Part shown: one piece after another, positions 25,935 through 33,908 of the stretch
How the letters are laid out: each line of letters opens with the position of its first letter
How positions within the stretch are numbered: position 1 is the stretch's first letter
Assembly (NCBI GenBank): GCA_947482115.1
Contig: CANKII010000001.1
Coordinates: forward strand, 186,001 to 250,000
Direction of reading: 5' to 3'
DNA length: 64,000 bases
Origin: Fibrobacterota bacterium
Lineage (GTDB): Bacteria; Fibrobacterota; Fibrobacteria; UBA11236
Notes under the pieces: generated by a model
Seen by the model: the letters and a program-made list of their open reading frames with translations, nothing else
What the model was told of the DNA's origin: nothing
Database searches by the model: none
Translations under genes and position numbers: made by a program

Positions 25935-27374
25935 TCAGGCCCAAAGAACAGGTCGGGACGGATCGCGATGGAATGAGGATTTGGTTAAACCTTCACCGGC
26001 ATAGGATGTCAGCGGACTGACTTCCACATCAAGTCCATTTAGTTCAGCAGTGGAAAGTCCGGTGGATTCGGCCCAGTGGCGATGCAGATCGAGGATGAAG
26101 CGTCGCGCAGTTTTGGGGCTGTCTGTGCTGTCCGTGTGCGGGTTTTTCACGGGGGCAAATTCCTCTTCTCGCAAAACTTCGAGAACGGCCATGTCTGGAG
26201 CTTTGGGAAACAAATCGAACATGAATAGTTCAAACTTGTAGGCGTTGGGTGTCGCAGGAGAAATGGTTTCACCCTTGTCATTGACATGCGGGATTTTTTT
26301 GTGCGCGACATGATAGGGCAGGGAAGAGTCCGAGTTGGCTTCGAGAAAATCCCTGCGGAAAAGATGGATGGCGATATTGGCGGAACCGTAAAGCAGGTTT
26401 CCGCTAGCATTGCGCTGTTCGCACATCTCAGGCGTCATCTCACTGTATTCCAACACCGAAGGTCGCTCATCGCGAAGGCAGAATACACCGACCCGTTCGG
26501 CAGGATTGGTTTTGGCCACTGCTTTGCTGGCGGCGGGAAGATTGGATGCGATCGCGAAACCGAGAAAGTTCGGATCGCAAACACGAACCAAAGCGTTATC
26601 CACGCTGTAGGTGAAAATCCATTCCACTCCACGACGTTTCATATCCTCCAAAGCGCCGCTGGAATGTAAGGCGAGGAAGCAGCCTCCATTGCCATTCGGA
26701 CCGAGGGAAATATTTCCTTTTTCCGCCAGCAGAATTTTTCCGTTGGCATCCACCACCGGAAGTTCGCCTTGTTGGAAGAAGCAAACTTGTTTTGGATCCA
26801 GTCCGAAGAAATGATGGGACTCAAAAAAGGCTGTGGTTTCGGAATGGTTTTCCCGGCTGGTCATGATATACCAGGGAATATGGCTACTCTGGCGCGGTCC
26901 CTGAGCGGAGTCGAAGGGGCCGCAATCTCTTGAGAGTTTGAGCAATCGTTCGGCCTGCAATTGAAACAGGGACTTTCCAGACGGAAGGCCGATATCGAAA
27001 GTACCCTTGGGACCGTTGTGGCCGAGTCGCGTGCCCTGACCACCTGCCACCAAAAAGGTCGCCGCCTTGCCTTCTCGCAAAGCCTGCATTCCGCTCTCGG
27101 TCATGCGGGTTTGGTCGGCAAGGTTGAACGTATTCCACGCTTTGGCACCCAAAGGTTTTACAAGGCCTGTAGAGACGGCCAGTTCTGTTTTCCCCACAAC
27201 CAAATCACGGTAAAGACCGGCCACATTTTCGAAATCGATAGAGAGAATTTGGTCCAAAAGGATGTTCAGATTAGATGGAGAAAGCTCGTTTTGGAAGCGC
27301 AGCAAATGCTCCTGCCCATAACGGGAAACCCGTTCCATAGCCGGCTTCAATTTACTGTCGATTGTGTTCTGCAT
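25935..27374 (-). CDS. UDP-N-acetylglucosamine/UDP-sugar pyrophosphorylase, UAP1 family
   Basis: 479 residues from the chosen ATG. The nucleotide-binding motif is LVAGGQGTRLGHNGPKG, with later SVDNALVRVCDP and NAYKFELFMFDLFP, as in eukaryote-type UAP1 enzymes that make UDP-GlcNAc from UTP and GlcNAc-1-phosphate. Bacterial GlmU is unrelated in layout. The frame opens further upstream at 27440, but family similarity begins near RVSRYGQEHLLRF, so I prefer 27374; neither start has a good ribosome-binding site. A 20-bp repeat at 26899-26918 is translated in frame as FDSAQGP in a loop region. The gene is divergent from the 2-hydroxyacid dehydrogenase gene and upstream of the acyltransferase gene. 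UDP-glucose or another sugar could be the real substrate. Confidence 0.82.
   Translation of the reverse strand: MQNTIDSKLKPAMERVSRYGQEHLLRFQNELSPSNLNILLDQILSIDFENVAGLYRDLVVGKTELAVSTGLVKPLGAKAWNTFNLADQTRMTESGMQALREGKAATFLVAGGQGTRLGHNGPKGTFDIGLPSGKSLFQLQAERLLKLSRDCGPFDSAQGPRQSSHIPWYIMTSRENHSETTAFFESHHFFGLDPKQVCFFQQGELPVVDANGKILLAEKGNISLGPNGNGGCFLALHSSGALEDMKRRGVEWIFTYSVDNALVRVCDPNFLGFAIASNLPAASKAVAKTNPAERVGVFCLRDERPSVLEYSEMTPEMCEQRNASGNLLYGSANIAIHLFRRDFLEANSDSSLPYHVAHKKIPHVNDKGETISPATPNAYKFELFMFDLFPKAPDMAVLEVLREEEFAPVKNPHTDSTDSPKTARRFILDLHRHWAESTGLSTAELNGLDVEVSPLTSYAGEGLTKSSFHRDPSRPVLWA
26899..26918. repeat. CCCTGAGC...GTCGAAGGG short repeat, copy 1
   Basis: CCCTGAGCGGAGTCGAAGGG, an imperfect inverted repeat, lies within the UDP-sugar pyrophosphorylase gene. 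It is read on the minus strand as FDSAQG without breaking the frame. Two relatives lie at 33930-33948 and 54478-54496. Confidence 0.75.
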
Positions 27375-27457
27375 CCTGATGCAAAATAGGCAAAAATTCG
27401 CTAGATCCTGACTACCTTCAGCATGGTTCTTTATCCCCATAACCCAAAGAAAATCGC

Positions 27458-28420
27458 ATGACTCGAATCCTTTTGACCACGACCTCCTTTCAGGATATTC
27501 CCGGCCCTCATCACCAGCAGTTGAAAGACGCGCGCTATGAGTTGGTCATTGCCCGCGGTCCTTTACCCGAGGCGGAAATGTTGAAGTTGGTGGGCGACGT
27601 CGATGCCTTTTTGTGCGGTGACGATGAAATCACCCGTGCCGTGATTGAGAAAGCCTTGCCGCGTCTCAAAGTCATCAGCAAATATGGAATCGGGTTGGAC
27701 AAGGTGGATGTCAAGGCCGCCACGGAATTGAAAATTCCCGTGACCTTTTGTCCCGGCGTGAATCACACCACGGTGTCGGAACATTGTTTCATGCTCATGC
27801 TGGCCTTGTTGAAGAATCTGATGGAGCAGGCCAACGCCGCGCGTGCCGGAGAATGGAAGCGGATGACGGGTCATGAAATTCTGGGCAAGTCCATTGGCAT
27901 TATCGGCCTTGGGCGCATCGGCAAGGAAGTGGCGATTCGTGCGCGCGCTTTCGGCATGGAAATCTCCGCTTTCGACGTGTATTGGGATCAGGGTTTTGCC
28001 CACGCCTGCGAGGTGAAACGGGCCAAGTCCATCGAGGAGATTCTGGAAAACTGCGACATCATTTCGCTGCACACCAATCTCACCGATTCAACGCGGAACA
28101 TGATCAACAAGGATTCGCTTTCGAGAATGAAAAGCAACGCCATTATTCTCAACTGCGCCCGCGGGGAGTTGGTGAACAGTGTGGACATGGCTGAAGCTTT
28201 AAACGCCGGCCGCATTGCCGGATACGGGACGGATGTTTTGGATCACGAACCTCCAGCCAAGGATCATCCGCTGCTAACCGCGAAGAATTGCATCGTCACG
28301 CCGCATGTGGGTTCGCGCACTTTCGAGAGCGTGCAGCGTCAGGCGGGCATGGCGGCCACCAATCTCATCAATGTTCTGCAGGGCAAACCAGCTCTTGCAC
28401 AGGCAAACGAGGTCAGATAA
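27458..28420 (+). CDS. D-isomer-specific 2-hydroxyacid dehydrogenase
   Basis: 320 residues in the SerA/2-hydroxyacid dehydrogenase fold. The NAD-binding motif is IGLGRIGKEVAIRARAFGM. The catalytic Arg is in NCARGELV, Glu in DVLDHEPP and His in VTPHVGS. It should oxidise or reduce a 2-hydroxy/2-keto acid. It has no C-terminal ACT domain, so it is not a typical regulated SerA. It is the first gene of an operon with an Ldh2-type dehydrogenase, an SDR and uronate isomerase, so a sugar-acid substrate is likely (inference). The stop overlaps the next start (TAATG). Confidence 0.88.
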   Translation: MTRILLTTTSFQDIPGPHHQQLKDARYELVIARGPLPEAEMLKLVGDVDAFLCGDDEITRAVIEKALPRLKVISKYGIGLDKVDVKAATELKIPVTFCPGVNHTTVSEHCFMLMLALLKNLMEQANAARAGEWKRMTGHEILGKSIGIIGLGRIGKEVAIRARAFGMEISAFDVYWDQGFAHACEVKRAKSIEEILENCDIISLHTNLTDSTRNMINKDSLSRMKSNAIILNCARGELVNSVDMAEALNAGRIAGYGTDVLDHEPPAKDHPLLTAKNCIVTPHVGSRTFESVQRQAGMAATNLINVLQGKPALAQANEVR

Positions 28421-29511
28421 TGGGCGAGACTTTTTTTGTCGTTCCACAGGAAAAACACGACAAGTTGATTGAGAAGGCCTACCACCGTCGTGGGTATTCA
28501 GCGGACGAGGCGGCCATGGCCGCGCGGTTCTCCGGCTACGCATCCTGGCATGGAATCCGCACGCATAATGCCATCAAGGCGCTGCATCTGGATCATTTAT
28601 TCGGTAGTGGAGCCAGCGGCTGTAAACCCAATGTCGCCATTGAGAAAATCCCCGGACGTTTTGCAGCGGCTGAAGTCTGGAATGCCAATCGTAAATTGGG
28701 ACAGGCGGTGGCGTATGAAGCCATGGATCGTTGCATGGAATTGGCGGACAAGTATGGTGTCGGAGTGGTTTCCGTGGACAATGCTTTTCATTATTTGTGG
28801 GGCGGGGGATATGTGATGTATGCCGCGAAGAAGGGTTACATCGCCTACACCAATTGCACGGCTGCATTGGCAGAGGTGGTTCCTTTTCAAGGCACGACGC
28901 CGACTCTAGGCACGAATCCGCATAGCTGGGGATTTCCCACCACCGAATCCATTGGGTTTCCTATCGTGGTCGATTGGGCCACATCGGTAATGGCCATGGG
29001 TCGTGTGCAACAATTGGCCCGCGAAGGCAAGCCGCTTCCTCCAGATGCGGCGGTGGATAAGAATGGCAAACCCACTACAGTGGCTTCCGAAGCTGCAGCA
29101 TTGATTCCATTCGGTGCTCACAAGGGTTACAGCTTGTCTTTGATCGATGAAATCGTGGGGGCCTTTATCGGAGGTTCGTTGCCGACTTTGCGAAGCCGCT
29201 GGCAGGAAGACAATGAAAAGCATACGCCCTGCTTTTTCTTTCAGGCCATTCATCCCGATGCCATGTCCTCGGGTCAATTCGCCCTGGGCCGAAACCGGAA
29301 TGAGAACATCAAGGCTGTCATGGACAATATCCTGAGTGGTGGCAATGCGAAATGTCTGTTGCCGGGACAACTCGAAGCCGAGGCGGCGAAGCGTTGTGAA
29401 CGTAATAGTGGCTTACTTTTTTCTGCAGCTGAGATCGAAGCCTTGAACCAAATCGCACAGGAATGCGGCGACCCGGCTTGGGACGTTTCAACCTTCAAAG
29501 AAGCGGTATAA
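28420..29511 (+). CDS. Malate/L-lactate dehydrogenase family (Ldh2) oxidoreductase
   Basis: 363 residues. The open frame extends upstream to 28288, but the real start is the ATG at 28420, which overlaps the preceding stop and has GAGG at 28409. The Ldh2 family is shown by [13 protein letters not shown] near the N-terminus, [18 protein letters not shown], and [17 protein letters not shown]. Members oxidise L-malate, L-lactate, ureidoglycolate or sugar-derived hydroxy acids with NAD(P). In Bacillus subtilis a family member (YjmC) lies in the hexuronate operon beside uronate isomerase and an SDR, the same grouping as here. Confidence 0.87.
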   Translation: MGETFFVVPQEKHDKLIEKAYHRRGYSADEAAMAARFSGYASWHGIRTHNAIKALHLDHLFGSGASGCKPNVAIEKIPGRFAAAEVWNANRKLGQAVAYEAMDRCMELADKYGVGVVSVDNAFHYLWGGGYVMYAAKKGYIAYTNCTAALAEVVPFQGTTPTLGTNPHSWGFPTTESIGFPIVVDWATSVMAMGRVQQLAREGKPLPPDAAVDKNGKPTTVASEAAALIPFGAHKGYSLSLIDEIVGAFIGGSLPTLRSRWQEDNEKHTPCFFFQAIHPDAMSSGQFALGRNRNENIKAVMDNILSGGNAKCLLPGQLEAEAAKRCERNSGLLFSAAEIEALNQIAQECGDPAWDVSTFKEAV

Positions 29512-29515
29512 ATTC

Positions 29516-30301
29516 ATGTCGAATCCTTTTATTGAATCCCTGTTTTCCCTTTCCGGAAAAGTCGCCGTGGTCATTGGTGGTACCGGCGAACTGTGTGGTG
29601 CGATGGCTGAAGGTTTGGCACTAGCCGGAGCCGAAGTAGTATTGGTCGGCAGAAGCAAGGAAAAGGCGCAAGCCCGACTGGATCGAATCACATCTGCGGA
29701 TGGAAAAGGCTGGTTTCTCGAAGCGGATGTGGGCGAAAAATCCTCCTTTGAAGAAATCCTTCGCAAGACATTGGAGAAATCCGGCAAGATTGACGTTGTG
29801 GTCAACGGAGCGGGAGTCAATTCCGCTACACCTTTTCTGGAAATCAGCGAGGACGAATACCGCCGCATTTTCGACATCAATTACAAGTCTGTGTTTCAAG
29901 GCTGTCAGGTGTTTGGCGATTATTTGGTGAAGCGGGGCGAGGGTGGTTCCATCATCAATCTCGGTTCCATGAGCGGCGTGGTGCCGCTGTCTCGTGTTTT
30001 CACTTACTCTGCCTCCAAGGCTGCAGTACACAACCTTTCCAAGAATCTGGCGCGTGAATGGGCTCCGCATCGCGTTCGAGTCAATACGCTGGTCCCGGGA
30101 TTTTTTCCGGCGGAACAGAATCGCAAAGTGCTGACTCCGGATCGGGTCGAGAAAATCATGGGTCATACTCCGATGGCGCGATTTGGAGAAGCGGGTGAAT
30201 TGGTCGGTGCGACCTTGCTGTTGGCCAGCGACAAGGCTGGTGGCTTTATCACCGGGTTGGAATTGATTGTGGACGGAGGCTATTCCTCCATGACTATCTG
30301 A
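29516..30301 (+). CDS. SDR-family oxidoreductase, probable hexuronate (mannonate-type) dehydrogenase
   Basis: 261 residues. It has a classical SDR glycine motif ([13 protein letters not shown], about residues 21-33), NGAGVNS, a catalytic Ser in LGSMSGV and YSASK (Tyr-x3-Lys). The C-terminus reads [14 protein letters not shown]. The gene lies four bases after the Ldh2-type gene and 15 before uronate isomerase. SDR-type D-mannonate oxidoreductases replace UxuB in some hexuronate operons, so reduction of fructuronate or tagaturonate is the likely step. A gluconate 5-dehydrogenase or KduD-like role is also possible. Confidence 0.8.
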   Translation: MSNPFIESLFSLSGKVAVVIGGTGELCGAMAEGLALAGAEVVLVGRSKEKAQARLDRITSADGKGWFLEADVGEKSSFEEILRKTLEKSGKIDVVVNGAGVNSATPFLEISEDEYRRIFDINYKSVFQGCQVFGDYLVKRGEGGSIINLGSMSGVVPLSRVFTYSASKAAVHNLSKNLAREWAPHRVRVNTLVPGFFPAEQNRKVLTPDRVEKIMGHTPMARFGEAGELVGATLLLASDKAGGFITGLELIVDGGYSSMTI

Positions 30302-30316
30302 GAATCGGGCGGGTCC

Positions 30317-31729
30317 ATGAAATTCATCAGTGATAATTTTCTGTTGCATAGTGATGCCGCCGTCCGACTGTATCACGATCATGCCGCGAATCAACCTATT
30401 CTGGATTACCACTGCCATCTCTCCCCGCAGGATGTGGCGGAGAATCGCAGGTTTGCGAACCTGCAGGAAATCTGGCTGGAAGGCGATCATTACAAATGGC
30501 GCGCCATGCGCTCCAATGGTGTATCCGAGGACAAGGTCACCGGCAATGCCGATCCCTATGAAAAATATCTGGCTTTCGTTAAAACGGTAACCGCAGCGCT
30601 TCGGAATCCCCTGTATCATTGGGGTCATCTGGAATTGCAGCGGTATTTTGACATCGATTTATTGATCAATGAGAAGAATGCCAAAGAGATTTGGGATCGC
30701 GCCAATGAGAAATTGAAATCCGACGAGCTTTCCGCCCATGGCATTCTGAAAAAGTTCCGTGTCCATGCAGTATGCACTACGGATGATCCCATTGATGACT
30801 TGGCACATCATCAGGCCATAGCAAAATCGGGGATTCAAACGCGAGTCTATCCAACCTTTCGACCCGACAAGGCTTTGGGTATTGATATCGCTGCGGATTT
30901 CAATGCTTGGACGGATCAATTGGCGCAGGTTTGTGGAATGGATATTTCCAATTTGGAAACCTTCATGGACGCATTACGCAAGCGCCATGATTATTTCCAT
31001 TCTCTGGGTGGACGCTTATCCGACCATGGCTTGCCGCATTGTTATGGAGAGGATTGCACGGAGCAGGAAGCCTCCGCATTTTTCAACAAAGCTCGATCTG
31101 GGAAGGATGCCACGCTTGCGGAGAAGGAAAAGTTTGCCTCATATTTGATGCATTTCTTCGGGGTGTTGGATGCGGAGAAAGGCTGGACCAAGCAACTGCA
31201 CTTGGGACCATTGCGGAATAACAATACCCGTCTGTTCAATAAACTTGGTCGCGACATCGGCTGCGACTCCATCGGCGACGATCTTCAAGGGCCGGGTCTT
31301 TCTCGCTATCTCGACAAGCTGGATTCCATCGGCAAACTTCCGAAAACCATTCTTTACAACATCAACCCCCGCGACAATTATCTGTTCGCCACCATGGTCG
31401 GGAATTTTCAGGACGGCTCGATTCCCGGCAAGATTCAATTCGGGTCGGGCTGGTGGTTTCTGGATCAGAAAGAGGGGATGGAGATGCAGATCAACGCCCT
31501 GTCCAATCTCGGCCTGCTTAGCCGCTTTGTGGGAATGTTGACCGATTCCCGAAGCTTCCTTTCATATACACGACATGAATACTTTCGCAGGATTTTGTGC
31601 AATCTGCTGGGTGAGGATGTGAAGCACGGACTTATCCCGGATGATATGGAATTGCTGGGGAATATGGTTGAGGATATCTGCTATCGGAATGCGAAGAACT
31701 ACTTCGGGCTTGAAGTGGGGGAGTGGTAG
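30317..31729 (+). CDS. uxaC: Uronate isomerase (glucuronate/galacturonate isomerase)
   Basis: 470 residues, the normal UxaC length. The opening FISDNFLLHSDAAVRLYHDHA and YHCHLSPQDVAENR carries the metal-binding His-x-His. Later CTTDDPIDDL, HLGPLRNNNTR and GSGWWFLDQKEGMEMQ are typical of the family. It converts D-glucuronate to D-fructuronate and D-galacturonate to D-tagaturonate, the first step in breakdown of pectin and glucuronoxylan sugars. It is the last gene of the operon. Mannonate dehydratase, KdgK and KdgA are not in the window. Confidence 0.96.
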   Translation: MKFISDNFLLHSDAAVRLYHDHAANQPILDYHCHLSPQDVAENRRFANLQEIWLEGDHYKWRAMRSNGVSEDKVTGNADPYEKYLAFVKTVTAALRNPLYHWGHLELQRYFDIDLLINEKNAKEIWDRANEKLKSDELSAHGILKKFRVHAVCTTDDPIDDLAHHQAIAKSGIQTRVYPTFRPDKALGIDIAADFNAWTDQLAQVCGMDISNLETFMDALRKRHDYFHSLGGRLSDHGLPHCYGEDCTEQEASAFFNKARSGKDATLAEKEKFASYLMHFFGVLDAEKGWTKQLHLGPLRNNNTRLFNKLGRDIGCDSIGDDLQGPGLSRYLDKLDSIGKLPKTILYNINPRDNYLFATMVGNFQDGSIPGKIQFGSGWWFLDQKEGMEMQINALSNLGLLSRFVGMLTDSRSFLSYTRHEYFRRILCNLLGEDVKHGLIPDDMELLGNMVEDICYRNAKNYFGLEVGEW

Positions 31730-31741
31730 CCGCTGACCTTT

Positions 31742-32086
31742 TTATTCAATCCAATAAGTTGAATAGACAATTACCCACTTTCCATCTATTCGGGCAATAT
31801 TTAACTCACGCCCAGTACCATCATCTGATAGGGTGCTGATGAATCGTGTATGCAGTTTGAATTTTCCTGGAAAATTATGATTGTATATCTCTGAAACAGA
31901 CGTAATTATTTGATCGGGATTAATTTTAACAGATTGGATTAGGTTTCGTATTTCGCTGGTATCAACATCGCATGGAATCGAAATAGAATCCAACAAACAA
32001 GGTTTTTTAATGATCGAGACGTTTGGCTTCTGTGTGCAGCAAATTATGAGAATAACCACTAATAAAAGGATCAGTTTAATTTTCAT
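31742..32086 (-). CDS. Small lipoprotein, AT-rich, function unknown
   Basis: 114 residues. The N-terminal hydrophobic run (KLILLLVVILIICC) ends in adjacent cysteines that can serve as the lipidation site. The mature part has no motif I recognise, apart from a C-terminal region that looks like a small beta sheet (LNIARIDGKWVIVYS). Base composition is much more AT-rich than its neighbours, which fits a recently acquired gene. The start is ATG at 32086; a TTG directly before it is less likely. It is convergent with uxaC and next to a RAYT gene. Confidence 0.65.
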   Translation of the reverse strand: MKIKLILLLVVILIICCTQKPNVSIIKKPCLLDSISIPCDVDTSEIRNLIQSVKINPDQIITSVSEIYNHNFPGKFKLHTRFISTLSDDGTGRELNIARIDGKWVIVYSTYWIE

Positions 32087-32158
32087 CAATCAAACCTTTT
32101 AGCACTGTGTTTTAGTAAACGCACCGATTTGCCGTCCGTAAATTTAAATCTAGTCTAG

Positions 32159-32172
32159 GTGACCTAGGTCAC
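32159..32172. repeat. 14-bp perfect palindrome upstream of RAYT
   Basis: GTGACCTAGGTCAC is a perfect palindrome 36 bases before the RAYT start, within an AT-rich stretch. It could be an operator or a boundary of the element. Nothing in the sequence decides between these. Confidence 0.5.
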
Positions 32173-32207
32173 GCCATAAGTTTCGCAACCATTCCATATT
32201 ATGGGTC

Positions 32208-32786
32208 ATGCAATATGACCACAACAAATACCATCGTCGATCCGTCCGTCTCAGGGGATACGATTACAGCCGCCCCGGTGCGTATTTCTTCACCCTGTGT
32301 CTGGAAAATAAGGATGAATGGCTGTTCGGCAATGTCAAACACGGGGAAATGCAATCAACGGAATTTGGGAATATCGTATGGGACGAATGGCGGCGAACGC
32401 CGGATATGCGTTGTGAAATGGTGTTGGATTCGTTTGTGGTGATGCCGAATCACATTCACGGCATCATTTGGATTGTTTCCGGTAGGGGCATCCGGCCGGA
32501 TGCCCCTACGATGCACGCCCCTATTCATAAAATTCCCACATTGACCGTTGCCGAAAAACATGGTCCGTCGAAACGTTCGTTGGGTGCATTTGCTGCGGGA
32601 TTCAAATCCATTACCACGCGACGTATCAATGAAATACGGCAAACACCACGTGTTCCGGTGTGGCAACGCAATTACAATGAACACATTATTCATAATGAAG
32701 GGGAATTGAACCGTATCCGCCAATATATTGCGGAAAACCCGGCGAAATGGGAACGGGATAAAGAAAATCCAAATCGGTTGTTATGA
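32208..32786 (+). CDS. REP-associated tyrosine transposase (RAYT, IS200/Y1-like)
   Basis: 192 residues. The histidine pair of the HUH nuclease is in MPNHIHGI, and the catalytic Tyr is expected in QRNYNEHIIHNEGELNRIR, followed by IAENPAKWERD. The N-terminal YHRRSVRLRGYDYS and GAYFFTLC are typical of the family. These single-strand nucleases cut and join at REP-type hairpins and are usually single-copy genes. Both motifs look intact, so it is probably active. A 28-bp palindrome (32482-32509) is translated in frame as GRGIRPDAPT just after the HUH motif. Its arms match the palindrome at 25083, which suggests that this family is its substrate. The stop is one base from the convergent oxidoreductase. 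Confidence 0.92.
   Translation: MQYDHNKYHRRSVRLRGYDYSRPGAYFFTLCLENKDEWLFGNVKHGEMQSTEFGNIVWDEWRRTPDMRCEMVLDSFVVMPNHIHGIIWIVSGRGIRPDAPTMHAPIHKIPTLTVAEKHGPSKRSLGAFAAGFKSITTRRINEIRQTPRVPVWQRNYNEHIIHNEGELNRIRQYIAENPAKWERDKENPNRLL
32482..32509. repeat. 28-bp perfect REP-like palindrome inside the RAYT gene
   Basis: The left arm GTAGGGGCATCCGG is the exact reverse complement of the right arm. The outer GTAGGGGC/GCCCCTAC are identical to those of the palindrome at 25083-25120, while the centre differs (ATCCGGCCGGAT against GACTCGCGAGTC). Its length is not a multiple of three, but the flanks keep the frame open. Confidence 0.85.
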
Positions 32787-32787
32787 C

Positions 32788-33885
32788 CTAATTAAACGCC
32801 CTTAACTCCGGCGTTTTCTTCAACGGTAAACTCACCGATTTCCCACCCGCCAACGCAGACTCGTAGATCGCCAGAATAATCTCTACGGACTTGCGACTTT
32901 GTTCACCATTGATGGCCGGTTCGCGGCCATCGCGAATCGCCTTCACAGCATCCTCAAACACATTCTTGTGATCTTCGAAATTGATGGCCTTGGGATCCGC
33001 CGCACCCACGCCCGCCGCGCCCTTGTCACCATACTTTTCCAGCACAGCCACGTCTCCCGGCAGCGGATTCTTGAAATCCCAAACCGTGATGCTCTTGTCC
33101 TTCATAAAGATGGAGCCTTCTGAACCGCATACATGGACTTCCGCGCCATGTCCCTTGTTTGAGAAGGCGGCTGTGGAACCTTCAATGACGCCCAAGGCGC
33201 CGTTCTTGAAGCGCAGAACGGCCACGGCCGTGTCTTCCACCTCGATGCGCTCATGAGCCGCAAGGCGGGCAAAGGCGCACACGGATTCCACTTCGCCGAT
33301 GAGGTAATACAACTGATCGATGGTGTGAATGGCCTGATTCATCAACGCACCGCCGCCGTCCAATTTCCATGTGCCGCGCCAGCCGCCCTGATCGTAATAC
33401 TCCTGGGTGCGATACCATTTCACATAGGCATCTGCCATCGTGATGGTGCCAAGCCTTCCAGTGTCCACCGCTTGTTTGAATTCCTTGACCGAGTCGAAGA
33501 ACCGCCGTTGATGCACTCCTGCAAGGATCACACCGTTCTTTTTGCAGGCTGCGATCATGGCGTCGATCTTTTCCAGCGTAATCTCAACCGGCTTTTCGCA
33601 GATGACATGTTTTTTGGCTTCCGCTGCTTTCACAGCCGATTCCATGTGGCTGCCGCTGGGCGTACCGATGGTGACGATGTCCAGTCCGGGATGTGCCAGA
33701 AATTCCTCATATTTGGAATAGGCTTTCACGCCATATTCATTGGCCAGTTTTTCCGCAGCTTCCATGCGAAGATCGAAGACGCATTCCAGATGTCCATCCT
33801 GCATGGCTTGAATGGCCTTGGCATGAAAATGCCCAATCATTCCGCAACCCACGATTCCGAATCCCAGTCCTGACTTGTCTTTCAT
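32788..33885 (-). CDS. Gfo/Idh/MocA-family oxidoreductase
   Basis: 365 residues. The N-terminal Rossmann motif is GIVGCGMIGHFHAKA, the conserved EKP is in VICEKPVEITLEKID, and a substrate-domain stretch reads WKLDGGGALMNQAIHTIDQL. These NAD(P) enzymes act on sugars, inositols or nucleotide sugars. An AAAGGATT ribosome-binding site precedes the ATG. It follows another Gfo/Idh-like gene by 23 bases and is the last gene of a long minus-strand block. Substrate unknown. Confidence 0.88.
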   Translation of the reverse strand: MKDKSGLGFGIVGCGMIGHFHAKAIQAMQDGHLECVFDLRMEAAEKLANEYGVKAYSKYEEFLAHPGLDIVTIGTPSGSHMESAVKAAEAKKHVICEKPVEITLEKIDAMIAACKKNGVILAGVHQRRFFDSVKEFKQAVDTGRLGTITMADAYVKWYRTQEYYDQGGWRGTWKLDGGGALMNQAIHTIDQLYYLIGEVESVCAFARLAAHERIEVEDTAVAVLRFKNGALGVIEGSTAAFSNKGHGAEVHVCGSEGSIFMKDKSITVWDFKNPLPGDVAVLEKYGDKGAAGVGAADPKAINFEDHKNVFEDAVKAIRDGREPAINGEQSRKSVEIILAIYESALAGGKSVSLPLKKTPELRAFN

Positions 33886-33908
33886 CTGTAATCCTTTCGG
33901 CCTAATTT

